NCBI GenBank assembly: GCA_946408825.1
Contig: CAMJTU010000013.1
Span: 1 to 64,000 of the forward strand
Length of the DNA stretch: 64,000 nucleotides
Reading direction: 5' to 3'
Source of the DNA: an uncultured Planctomycetaceae bacterium
Lineage (GTDB): Bacteria > Planctomycetota > Planctomycetia > Pirellulales > Thermoguttaceae
A model generated the notes under the pieces. The model was given only the letters and a program-made list of their open reading frames with translations, had not been told where the DNA came from and did not search any database. This document shows, piece by piece, positions 29,872 to 37,779 of the stretch; position 1 is the first letter of the stretch; each line of letters begins with the position of its first letter. The position numbers were made by a program, and so were the translations under genes.

Positions 29872-29913
29872 AAAAAAAGAGGAACGAGCGACAAACGCTC
29901 GTTCCTCTTTTTT
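29872..29913. terminator. Bidirectional rho-independent terminator
   Basis: A-run, AGAGGAACGAGCG, loop ACAAA, CGCTCGTTCCTCT, T-run. It serves miaA (plus) and rplU (minus). Confidence 0.95.
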
Positions 29914-29934
29914 AAACGCTAGACGCTATGCCGT

Positions 29935-30249
29935 TCACTTCGTGATGTTGTCGACCTGAACGAGCGTGTATCGCTGACGATGGCCGTTCTTACGGCGGCT
30001 GTTCTTGCGGCGACGGAACCAACGAATGATAACCTTGGGGCCCTTGACTTCGTCGAGAACCGTAACCTCGACCTTCGCTCCCTCGATCGTCGGCTGACCG
30101 ACGAGAATTTCGCCGTCGTCGGCGAGGAGAAGAACCTCGTCGAAGACGATCTTGTCGCCTTCGCCAATGTCGATCTGTCGCTCGACATACATCTTTTTAC
30201 CGACTTCCGCTTTGTACTGGTGACCGCCGTCTCTAAAAATAGCGTACAT
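29935..30249 (-). CDS. rplU: 50S ribosomal protein bL21
   Basis: 104 aa, full length: MYAIFRDGGHQYKAEVGKK at the start, IDIGEGDKIVFDEVLLL in the middle, and the basic rRNA-binding KVIIRWFRRRKNSRRKNGHR near the end. Binds 23S rRNA. rpmA (bL27), its usual neighbour, does not follow; a terminator does. A long leader with hairpins lies upstream (30250-30518). Confidence 0.97.
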   Translation of the reverse strand: MYAIFRDGGHQYKAEVGKKMYVERQIDIGEGDKIVFDEVLLLADDGEILVGQPTIEGAKVEVTVLDEVKGPKVIIRWFRRRKNSRRKNGHRQRYTLVQVDNITK

Positions 30250-30314
30250 TGAAACGTCCTTTTGGATGCGCGCCGACTGTATCGGCGTTATGGCAGCGCG
30301 CGACGCGCGCCGAT

Positions 30315-30379
30315 GCGCTATGTCGTTTTGCGTCCGGTTTCATAGCGCGAAACTAGCGTCGGCGTCTTAACGCGCCGAC
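30315..30379 (-). promoter_or_regulatory. Two hairpins in the rplU leader, possible autoregulatory element
   Basis: GCGCTATG/CATAGCGC (30315-30322, 30341-30348) and GTCGGCG/CGCCGAC (30358-30364, 30373-30379) lie in the ~310-bp gap between RNase E/G and rplU. Ribosomal-protein leaders often fold to bind the product; here this is inference. No gene is seen in the gap. Confidence 0.4.
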
Positions 30380-30490
30380 GGGCGCTCTACGCGCAGGACA
30401 CTTCAAGCGCGGAGCGACACGCCCGGAGACCCCGACTCCAATCTCAAGCGTTCTGAGACGGAAAAAGGGAACGAACTACAGGTTCGCATA

Positions 30491-30518
30491 AGTTTATGTC
30501 GTTTTTTTATGACGTCAA
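30491..30518 (-). promoter_or_regulatory. Candidate promoter for rplU
   Basis: On the minus strand TTGACG (30518-30513), a 16-base spacer, TAAACT (30496-30491). It would give a leader of roughly 235 nucleotides. Confidence 0.45.
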
Positions 30519-30563
30519 GTCGTGACGGCGTTTTTTTTATCGTCGAAGCGTCGACGAGAAACG

Positions 30564-32165
30564 TCACTTTTTGTGATATCGCGCGTGTTCGGGATCGAAG
30601 GAAATTTTCTTGCCGTTCTCGTCGTAGACGTCGACGACAAGCGTTTCCGGCCAGACGTTCGGCGTGGGTTTGACGACCACGGAAACGTCGCCGTTCCCCT
30701 CGATTTGCGCAAGCTGCTGACGCTTCCGGTTGTTCACGAAATCGGCGACTTCCTCGGAAACGTTGACGACGATTCGATTCGCGCGCGGCGTCTGAACCGC
30801 GAGCGCGACGCAGCGCATGACGTCGAGCGTCATGCTTTCGAGCGACTTAATCGCGCCGCCGCCGCGACAGCACGGACATTCGCGGTATCCCGAGCGTCGA
30901 ACGCCGGGACGAACGCGCTGTCGCGTCATTTCAACGAGACCGAAGGGACTCGTGCGAAGAATGCGCGTTTTCGAGCGATCCCGTTTCATCGCGTCGCGAA
31001 GCGTGCGCTCGACGGCGCGACGGTGCGCTTCGCTCGTCATGTCGATGAAGTCGTTGACGATGACGCCGCCGAGGTCGCGCAGACGTATCTGACGCGCGAT
31101 TTCCTTCGCCGCGCGAAGGTTGAGCTGGAACGCCGTTTCTTCCGGAGAATCGCTGGCGCGGAAGTTGCCGCTGTTGACGTCGATCGCGACGAGCGCTTCC
31201 GCTTGGTCGATCACGATCGAGCCGCCGTCTCGAAGCGGAACCGTTCGGCAGTTGATCTTCTCGATCTCCGTGTCGACCCCGTATCTTGTGAAGAGCGGCT
31301 CGCGTTCCGCATAGTACTTAATGCGATCCGCGTAGCGCGGCATAATCGTCTGGAGAAATTCGCTCGCGCGCGTAAAAGCGCTCTTTTCGTCGACGATGAT
31401 TTCGTCGATATCGGAGGTAAACGCGTCGCGAATGGTGCGAATGACGACGTCGCTTTCTTCATAAACTCCGACCGGACCGGGAATATTCTTGATTCTACGA
31501 ACGATCGAACGCCAGAGTCGCATGAGGTACGCGAGGTCGTACGCGAGTTCTTTACGCGTACGGTCGGAACCTGCCGTGCGGACGATAAAGCCGAGTCCCT
31601 TAGGAGGTCGGAGTTCGTTCATGACGGAACGGAGTTTGCGTCTGATCGATTCGTCGGGAATCTTACGCGAAACGCCGACGCGGCGAAGCGAGGGCATGAG
31701 AACGAGATATCGACCGGGGATGCTGACGTAGGTCGAAAGGGTCGGGCCCTTGGTGCCGATTCCCTCTTTGATGACTTGAACGAGCACTTCGTCTCCGCGC
31801 TGGAAGACGTCTTGAATCGGCGGTTTGATTCGCGGACGACCGAAATCGTAGTCGTCGTCTTCGTCGTCGTGACGGCGATTGTAACGTCCGCGATCTTCCT
31901 CGGGCGGAACGAAATTCGGCGCCTGCTTGAAATAATGCGGCTCCACGTCGCTGATATGAAGAAAACCGTTATGACCGACGCCGATATCGACAAAGACCGC
32001 CTGGAGACTCTGTTCGATGTTGACGACGACGCCCTTGTAGATATTGCCCACGAGATTGTCGTTCGTCGTGCGCTCGACGTACAGTTCTTCGAGTTCGTCG
32101 TTATCGACGACGGCGATTCGGAGCTCTTCCGCAAGTCGAGCGTTGACAAGCATTTTTTGAGACAT
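30564..32165 (-). CDS. Ribonuclease E/G
   Basis: 533 aa, closer to RNase G in length because it lacks the long scaffold tail of RNase E. Starts MSQKMLVNARLAEELRIAVV; S1 domain with NLVGNIYKGVVVNIEQSLQA and GFLHISDVE; the S1 region carries an acidic insert (RHDDEDDDYDF). Catalytic part: ALVAIDVNSGNF with the metal-binding Asp, LGGVIVNDFIDM. Zinc link: ECPCCRGGG. It matures rRNA and starts mRNA decay. It sits between a DUF2344 protein and rplU, a widespread conserved order. Confidence 0.93.
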   Translation of the reverse strand: MSQKMLVNARLAEELRIAVVDNDELEELYVERTTNDNLVGNIYKGVVVNIEQSLQAVFVDIGVGHNGFLHISDVEPHYFKQAPNFVPPEEDRGRYNRRHDDEDDDYDFGRPRIKPPIQDVFQRGDEVLVQVIKEGIGTKGPTLSTYVSIPGRYLVLMPSLRRVGVSRKIPDESIRRKLRSVMNELRPPKGLGFIVRTAGSDRTRKELAYDLAYLMRLWRSIVRRIKNIPGPVGVYEESDVVIRTIRDAFTSDIDEIIVDEKSAFTRASEFLQTIMPRYADRIKYYAEREPLFTRYGVDTEIEKINCRTVPLRDGGSIVIDQAEALVAIDVNSGNFRASDSPEETAFQLNLRAAKEIARQIRLRDLGGVIVNDFIDMTSEAHRRAVERTLRDAMKRDRSKTRILRTSPFGLVEMTRQRVRPGVRRSGYRECPCCRGGGAIKSLESMTLDVMRCVALAVQTPRANRIVVNVSEEVADFVNNRKRQQLAQIEGNGDVSVVVKPTPNVWPETLVVDVYDENGKKISFDPEHARYHKK

Positions 32166-32204
32166 GTATTGATCCCTGAAACGAGGGTAAAGGCAGACTT
32201 GAAA

Positions 32205-32945
32205 CTACGCTAGGAGCGTCGCTTTTTCGTCGAGTTCGTCCACGACGATCGACCTGTTGCGATTCGGAAAGATCGTGCGAAAGAGCTGCGAACCTAGATT
32301 TAAATAGTCTAGGATTTCGCGAACGCCCGCTTCCGGTCCCGACTGCGCGGCGATTGTCATGAAGAGCGTCGAACCGTCGAGTCGGAGATCGAGGACGACC
32401 GGGCGCGCTTCGACCGTTTTGCCGTTAGCCTTGACGACTTCGACCGAATCCGCCGCGAGAAATTCTTCAACGCGTCGCGCGACCTCGTCGCGAAGTTCGG
32501 ACGGAATCGTCATGTCGTAACAGAACGCGAACGCCTGCTGCTTCGGGCCGCCTTCTTCAAGGAAAACGGCTCGAGTGAAGCGCAAACCGGGAACGCTAAC
32601 GGAATTGAGACGCGTCAAAAGCTCTTCGCAACTCAGTTTCTCTTCAAGAATGAGCTCCATCGCCTCGTCGTCGCTCGAGAAGCCGAGCGGCAACGCGGAG
32701 AGATAACTCACTCGCGGTTTCGGATGGAACCCCTGCGAGAACGCGACGGGAAGTTTCGCGCGACGCAAAAGTCGCTCGATCGCGCGCAACAAATCGCGGT
32801 GTCCGATGAAACAAAGATTGCCTTGTTTGACGAATCGGAGTCGGTATCGCTGACGAACTGACAAGTCTGATCGTTTTGATCCGTCTAAAATCAAAACGCC
32901 TTTCTGACGGGTAACTTTTCCAACGTCGCGCGCCCTTCCTTTCAA
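32205..32945 (-). CDS. DUF2344 (TIGR03936-type) protein
   Basis: 246 aa. The core starts QRYRLRFVKQGNLCFIGHRD, then RRAKLPVAFSQGFHPKPRVS and ALPLGFSSDDEAMEL, which is the DUF2344 domain usually fused to or encoded beside a B12-binding radical SAM protein. Here the radical SAM half is absent. No ATG precedes the core; TTG 32945 is the longest start and the true one is uncertain. It is adjacent to RNase E/G (39 bp), its usual genomic partner. Function unknown, probably RNA-related. Confidence 0.8.
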   Translation of the reverse strand: MKGRARDVGKVTRQKGVLILDGSKRSDLSVRQRYRLRFVKQGNLCFIGHRDLLRAIERLLRRAKLPVAFSQGFHPKPRVSYLSALPLGFSSDDEAMELILEEKLSCEELLTRLNSVSVPGLRFTRAVFLEEGGPKQQAFAFCYDMTIPSELRDEVARRVEEFLAADSVEVVKANGKTVEARPVVLDLRLDGSTLFMTIAAQSGPEAGVREILDYLNLGSQLFRTIFPNRNRSIVVDELDEKATLLA

Positions 32946-33056
32946 CGGACGTCTAAGGACGTCGCGTCTGTTTTCCGCGACGAAACGCGGGCGAAGTTAG
33001 CGAAACGTGGAAAAAACAAATATGTGTTTCTACTGTGTGTTGTTATCGGCGCGCCG

Positions 33057-34820
33057 TTATTCGAGCGCGTCCGATCCGAGAACGGCGCGCAGCTGACTGC
33101 GTAAAAACGCCCGAATATCCGCCGCCGTTTCAAATCGCCACGCCTTCCGCGCAATTTCCTCGCAACGCTCTATGGAAAAGCTCTCGCAGATTTCTTTCGT
33201 CTGCAAGATCATGCTTGGGGAAACGCTCAAGGAGCGCAGACCAAGTCCGAGAAGAAGCGGAACGCACGTCGGCATACTCGCCATCTGACCGCAAAGGGAG
33301 AGGGGTTTGCCGTAGTGGTTGGAAACGCTGACCGTGTGACGGATAAAGCGCAGCAACGCCGGAGATTCCTGTTGATACAGCGACATGACGTTTTCGTTGC
33401 TACGGTCGACCGCTTGCGTGTACTGCAACAGGTCGTTCGTGCCGATGCTGAAAAAGTCGACCTCCGGCGCAAATTGTTCGAGCATGACGACGGTCGCCGG
33501 CGTCTCGACCATGACCCCGAGCGGGACGTCATGATCGAAAGGAACGCCTTCGTCAAGGAGGTCGTCCCGAACGTCCATAAAGATCGCGCGAGCGTCGCGC
33601 CACTCGGAGATCGTCGTGACGAGCGGGAACATGATTTTTACCTTGCCGTAGACGCTGGCGCGAAGAATGGCGCGAAGCTGAGAACGGAACATTTCGGTGT
33701 GCCGAAGCGAGAGACGAATGCTCCGCAGCCCCATGAACGGATTAGGCTCTTTGACGTTGACGAAAGTATTGTCGTCCGGCGTCTTATCGGCTCCCAAATC
33801 GAACGTTCGGATGATCGTCGATTGCTCGAAGCCGACGGTCTCGAGGACGCTTTTATAGGCGCGAAAATGCGTTTCTTCGTCCGGGACGCTGTTGTTCGGG
33901 GAGGTCAGAAAAAGGAATTCCGTTCGATAGAGGCCGACGCCGGCGGCGCCGTTCTCGACGCACTTAACCGCTTCGCTGGGGAACTCGATGTTTCCCTTAA
34001 CCTCGATTTCGACCCCGTCGGTCGTCTTGACGACGACCTTTTCCCGCAGCGCTTCGCGGAGTCGGCGGCGACGTTCTTGCGTTTCTTTTTTCGCTTGGTA
34101 ACGCTGAACCGTCTCTTGATCTGGATTGATAATCAACAGACCGGTGGAACCGTCGACGATTGCGAGGTCGTCCTCGTAAAGCTCGGAGATAAAGGAGCCG
34201 ACTCCGAGAACGGTGGGGATTCCAAGCGCCGACGCAACGATCGCGGTATGGCTGCCAAGACCGCCCGTTTCCGTCACGATCGCGATTGTTTTGGTTGGAT
34301 CGAGCTTTGCGGCGTCGCTCGGATTGAGAAAGTTTGCCGCGAGAATTTTGCCTGATTCTGACGAGAGCGCGACCTCTTGATTGACGGCGAGCAACTGGCG
34401 AAGAAGCTGGTCGCGAACGTCGACGACGTCGTTTGCGCGATCAGCGTAGAGCGCGTCTTGCAGTCCTTGGAGCAATTTCGCGTAGTAATCGAACGCCTGA
34501 TAAACGGCATACTCCGAGCAGAGACGATCTTCGGAGATCGTCTTTTCGATTTGCGCGCGGAGTTTGGCGTCGCGTAGAATCAACGCGTGCGCTTCAAAGA
34601 TCTGACCGTATTGCTCGCCTAGCTGTTCCGACGCGTCGATTCGACGACGCTCTAACGTTTCGGCGGCGCTTTCGAACGCGGAGTCTAACTTTGCTAATTC
34701 AGAAGCGACCTGCGTCGATTCGATCGCTCGAGGACGGATAAGAAAATTATTGTTAGCGACGACAGAAACGAGCCCGATTTCAACGCCGGGGGAGACGGGA
34801 ATGCCGTGATAATATTTCAT
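33057..34820 (-). CDS. ptsI: PTS enzyme I (phosphoenolpyruvate-protein phosphotransferase)
   Basis: 587 aa. Takes phosphate from PEP and passes it to HPr. Phospho-acceptor His191 in TGGLGSHTAIVA; PEP-binding GAAGVGLYRTEFLFL, DLGADK and FSIGTNDLLQYT; C-terminal cysteine LCGQMAS. Normal length. It follows the HPr and EIIA genes on the same strand. No sugar permease (EIIB/C) gene is nearby, so this set may be regulatory. Confidence 0.95.
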   Translation of the reverse strand: MKYYHGIPVSPGVEIGLVSVVANNNFLIRPRAIESTQVASELAKLDSAFESAAETLERRRIDASEQLGEQYGQIFEAHALILRDAKLRAQIEKTISEDRLCSEYAVYQAFDYYAKLLQGLQDALYADRANDVVDVRDQLLRQLLAVNQEVALSSESGKILAANFLNPSDAAKLDPTKTIAIVTETGGLGSHTAIVASALGIPTVLGVGSFISELYEDDLAIVDGSTGLLIINPDQETVQRYQAKKETQERRRRLREALREKVVVKTTDGVEIEVKGNIEFPSEAVKCVENGAAGVGLYRTEFLFLTSPNNSVPDEETHFRAYKSVLETVGFEQSTIIRTFDLGADKTPDDNTFVNVKEPNPFMGLRSIRLSLRHTEMFRSQLRAILRASVYGKVKIMFPLVTTISEWRDARAIFMDVRDDLLDEGVPFDHDVPLGVMVETPATVVMLEQFAPEVDFFSIGTNDLLQYTQAVDRSNENVMSLYQQESPALLRFIRHTVSVSNHYGKPLSLCGQMASMPTCVPLLLGLGLRSLSVSPSMILQTKEICESFSIERCEEIARKAWRFETAADIRAFLRSQLRAVLGSDALE

Positions 34821-34944
34821 TCGCCAGAGTCCTTTCCGCCAGACGGGGAGACGCGTCGCCCCGTCTTCCGACTCGTCGGGAAATCCGCGTCGGAACCGCC
34901 CAGATCAGACGCTTTTAATAAGCGCGGGTCGCGCAATTCTGAGA

Positions 34945-35235
34945 TCAAGCGCGAGCGACGTCGGCAAATTCGTCCTCGTAAAACTTGTGTTCGAAGAGCG
35001 AAACGATAGCGTCGAACGCTTCCTTTCCGCCCTCTCCGTCGACCGTAAGCGTGAGAACGGTTCCCTTGGGCGCCATGAGCGTAAGAAGGTCGAGACAGCT
35101 TTTGCAATCGACGTCGTAACCGCCTTTTCCAAGGCGAATCGTCGCTTTATGCTTCATCGCTTCCTTGCAGACAAGCGTCGCGACGCGAACGTGAAAACCG
35201 GACGAATTGTCAACGAGTAATTCTTTCGTAAACAT
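34945..35235 (-). CDS. HPr-family phosphocarrier protein
   Basis: 96 aa. Active-site SSGFHVRVAT with His15, and CKSCLDLL with Ser46 at the exact position of the HPr-kinase site. Carries phosphate from enzyme I to EIIA. The C-terminus has an acidic FEHKFYEDEF extension beyond the usual ~88 aa. It lies between ptsN and ptsI. Whether an HprK phosphorylates Ser46 cannot be told: no hprK is in the window. Confidence 0.93.
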   Translation of the reverse strand: MFTKELLVDNSSGFHVRVATLVCKEAMKHKATIRLGKGGYDVDCKSCLDLLTLMAPKGTVLTLTVDGEGGKEAFDAIVSLFEHKFYEDEFADVARA

Positions 35236-35412
35236 TGAGGTCTAACCTCGTATCTCTCGCGGAAAAACCTTTCCGCGCTTCGTTTCGGCATGGAACCGGC
35301 GAAAATCGTCGAACGAGCGCGGATGCGAAGAGACCGCGTCGACTCTCGGCGTCGCTCCGTCGCGCAAAACGACGGCGGCGTCGACGCCTGCCGCGACTTG
35401 CGACCGGTTGAC

Positions 35413-35889
35413 TCACGCGCTCGCGGCGCCGTCGGCTTCGTTGAGCAGTTCAAGGACGTCTTCGACCGTCTGCGCCTGCTTCAAGAAACGGACGAAACCG
35501 TCGTCCTTAAGTTGATGCGTAATATGTTCGAGCGCTCTGAGATGCTCGCCAGGACGATCCGGCGGAGAGACGAGCATGAAGATAAGGTTGACCGGCTCGC
35601 AGTCGAGGCTGTCGAAATCGACGCCTTCGCGACGGCTAACCGCGACCGCGCCGACAAGACGATCGACGCTGACATGCTTCGTATGCGGTACGGCGACCCC
35701 GTGACCAATGCCGGTAGAGCCGAGTTCCTCACGGCGCTTGATCGAGTCCGCGACGCCGACGATATCCGCTTGCGGAATCCCGTTCGCTTTCGAGAGAGCC
35801 GTAACCATCTCAAGGATAACTTCATCCTTCGATTTCGCCTTGAGATCCGTAATAATCGCGTCCGTGAGGATAAAATCGGAGAATTTCAT
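35413..35889 (-). CDS. ptsN: PTS EIIA, nitrogen-regulatory type
   Basis: 158 aa; ATG 35889 with AGGAG upstream (the frame extends further without homology). EIIA fold of the fructose/Ntr type: IKRREELGSTGIGHGVAVPHTK with phospho-acceptor His69, and LVSPPDRPGEHLRALEHI. In other bacteria EIIA-Ntr controls potassium transport and stress responses by its phosphorylation state. It is 177 bp upstream of HPr and downstream of hpf, as in the proteobacterial rpoN operon. Confidence 0.9.
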   Translation of the reverse strand: MKFSDFILTDAIITDLKAKSKDEVILEMVTALSKANGIPQADIVGVADSIKRREELGSTGIGHGVAVPHTKHVSVDRLVGAVAVSRREGVDFDSLDCEPVNLIFMLVSPPDRPGEHLRALEHITHQLKDDGFVRFLKQAQTVEDVLELLNEADGAASA

Positions 35890-36231
35890 CGCCTGTCTCC
35901 TAAAATATCTGGTCAAAATCACGTTAAAAACAAAACGTTCGCCGGGTGAAGGGGCTGTTCGCCTCTTCCGCTGTTTTTAAGCGGTTAGAGCGCCAAGCTC
36001 TTTCCGAGATTTTAACCTCTCTTGGAATTTTGTACAGACGCAAGCCAATCCCAAAAGAAAGAAAAAGACTAAAATTCCCTGAAGTCTACGTAGCCTAAAA
36101 GACGAGCCTCGAATTGCGCGTCGAATCATGACCCAAAAAGAAGAGAGCCGCGCGGCCCCGCGTGGCTCTCCCAAGCTCCGCGACGAAGTCCCGCCCCCGA
36201 TAGAGACGCGACGACGTCGCTATAATCGCAA
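35890..36231. other. Intergenic region between hpf and ptsN
   Basis: A 342-bp gap. Besides the hpf terminator I see only a 50-codon minus-strand frame (36129 leftward) with one hydrophobic segment and no ribosome site, which I do not call. Confidence 0.5.
36133..36170 (-). terminator. Terminator after hpf
   Basis: GAGAGCC (36143-36149) pairs with GGCTCTC (36164-36170) around a GC-rich inner stem; on the minus strand a T-rich run follows. Confidence 0.75.
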
Positions 36232-36558
36232 TCATTCGGCGTCGCCCTTGGCGACGTCCTTTGCTCGGTGGTCGGTAAGTTTCTCTTTGAACTTGCGCAT
36301 CTGCTGGTCAATCTTATCGACGACCTGGTCGACGCACCCGAACAGATCTCCAGACGAATAACTCGAACGGAAATCGTGCTTAAGATCCGTAATAACAACG
36401 ACTTCGACGTTAGGCTGATCCGCCTTCGCGAGGTCGACGACGACGTCGATCGTGGAAACGCGTTCGACGAAACGTCCGAGCTTTTCAACCTTTTCGGCGA
36501 TCTTCTCACGAGAAGCGTCCGAAAGGGAACCGTGACGAGCCTGAATCTGAATGTTCAT
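36232..36558 (-). CDS. hpf: Ribosome hibernation promoting factor
   Basis: 108 aa, short HPF type. MNIQIQARHGSLSDASREKI, then KVEKLGRFVERVSTIDVVVD and SSGDLFGCVDQVVDKIDQQM, KEKLTDHR. It binds the 30S decoding site and inactivates or dimerises ribosomes in stationary phase. No long-form C-terminal dimerisation domain. First of the hpf-ptsN-HPr-ptsI run. Confidence 0.92.
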   Translation of the reverse strand: MNIQIQARHGSLSDASREKIAEKVEKLGRFVERVSTIDVVVDLAKADQPNVEVVVITDLKHDFRSSYSSGDLFGCVDQVVDKIDQQMRKFKEKLTDHRAKDVAKGDAE

Positions 36559-36798
36559 ACTCTAACTCTCCTTATACTCGCACGCGCGACAATCGACGAA
36601 CTGAAGACGTCGCTCGCGCCCGTGCCGAGTTAGTAGACGCGCCGCGTCGATCGGCGTCGCGTCTCGGCTTAATGACGCGTTTCGAAAGAGCCGCGCTCCT
36701 TCGGAACGTTCTACAATAATAGTATGTCAAAAACGCGCCGAGGTTTCAAGATTTTTCCGGGAAATCTGAAAAATAATTTGGCGGAAACCGATTTCGCG

Positions 36799-37752
36799 TC
36801 ATCGCGAATAGAAGACCTCGACGGGAAGTCCCGTTTCGCGCTTGAGCGTCGCCGCGTAGCCGTCCATTTCTTCGTCGGTCAGCGGCGCGACGTCCGGCTC
36901 CGCGGGAACGCGCGCGATCGTATAGAGTTGCGTCGATTCAATTCGACCGCCGGCGTCGAGAATCTCGCGAAGCCGTCTGCAGTATTGTTCAAATTCGGCG
37001 GCGGTAGGCGCCGCGCCGCGCTGGGAGAAAAGCGCCGTTTGAATTTTAACGCGCCAACGTTTCGCGGCGAACTCGATATTTTCGACAATCCTGCCGAAAG
37101 GAATCGCGGCGCGGTCGACGCTCTTGAAACGTTCGGCGTCGCCCGCGTCGAGTTTTGTCCAAATTTCCCCGTTGGCCGCGTTGAATTGATCGAGCGCCTC
37201 GACGATCTCGGGGCGCGTTAGGCGCGTCGCGTTCGTAATAAGAACGAGTTTGACGTCGTCCTGATTCAAATTCTTCCGAACCTCGACGAGGCGCGCGACC
37301 GCTTCTGGAAATTGAGGCGCAAGCGTCGGCTCGCCGTCGCCGCTGAACGCGAAGTCGCGAAGGACGCGTTTGCTCGGTTCGACGTCGGCGAAGCGTTCGA
37401 CGCGGAACAGCTCGCCGTCGAGCGTCGCGCGCGCTAAACGCGTCAGCTCCGCCGCGAGAACGTCGAGGTCTACGCGGCAGGCGCAAAGGTCGGGCTTCCG
37501 CCGGATAACGTCGAGAGAAGACGCGCGTTCAGGATCGGTCGTCGCGACGGCTCGTTCGATTTCGGCGCGCCCTTCGCCCCGTTCGACTTGACAGTAGACG
37601 CAGCGAAAATTACAGAGTTTCGTCGGACTGAGGTTCACTCCGAGCGAAACGCCGTTGGCGCGTCGACTCACGACGGGATAAACGTGACGGTATCCTTCAA
37701 ACCAACTGGGGTGAAACTGGGTAGACGCGAGAGATTTCACGTTGAACGTCAT
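36799..37752 (-). CDS. Radical SAM protein
   Basis: 317 aa. Iron-sulfur and SAM-binding motif CNFRCVYC (Cys47, Cys51, Cys54), followed by a segment with two further Cys (LCACRVD) and the glycine motif FAFSGDGEPTL, then VKLVLITNATRL and IWTKLDAGD. This is the YfkB/MoaA-like class that acts as a small standalone enzyme; the reaction is not identifiable. It lies 27 bp downstream of ftsH and is probably co-transcribed with it. Confidence 0.85.
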   Translation of the reverse strand: MTFNVKSLASTQFHPSWFEGYRHVYPVVSRRANGVSLGVNLSPTKLCNFRCVYCQVERGEGRAEIERAVATTDPERASSLDVIRRKPDLCACRVDLDVLAAELTRLARATLDGELFRVERFADVEPSKRVLRDFAFSGDGEPTLAPQFPEAVARLVEVRKNLNQDDVKLVLITNATRLTRPEIVEALDQFNAANGEIWTKLDAGDAERFKSVDRAAIPFGRIVENIEFAAKRWRVKIQTALFSQRGAAPTAAEFEQYCRRLREILDAGGRIESTQLYTIARVPAEPDVAPLTDEEMDGYAATLKRETGLPVEVFYSR

Positions 37753-37779
37753 GACGGCTCCTTGTTTTGAAGAAAGGGA

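Noticed and set aside
30522..32213. A 563-codon plus-strand frame opposite RNase E/G.
   Set aside because: Antisense shadow; the minus strand carries all family motifs.
35977..36129. A 50-codon minus-strand frame with one hydrophobic stretch.
   Set aside because: No ribosome site, and its start overlaps the hpf terminator.
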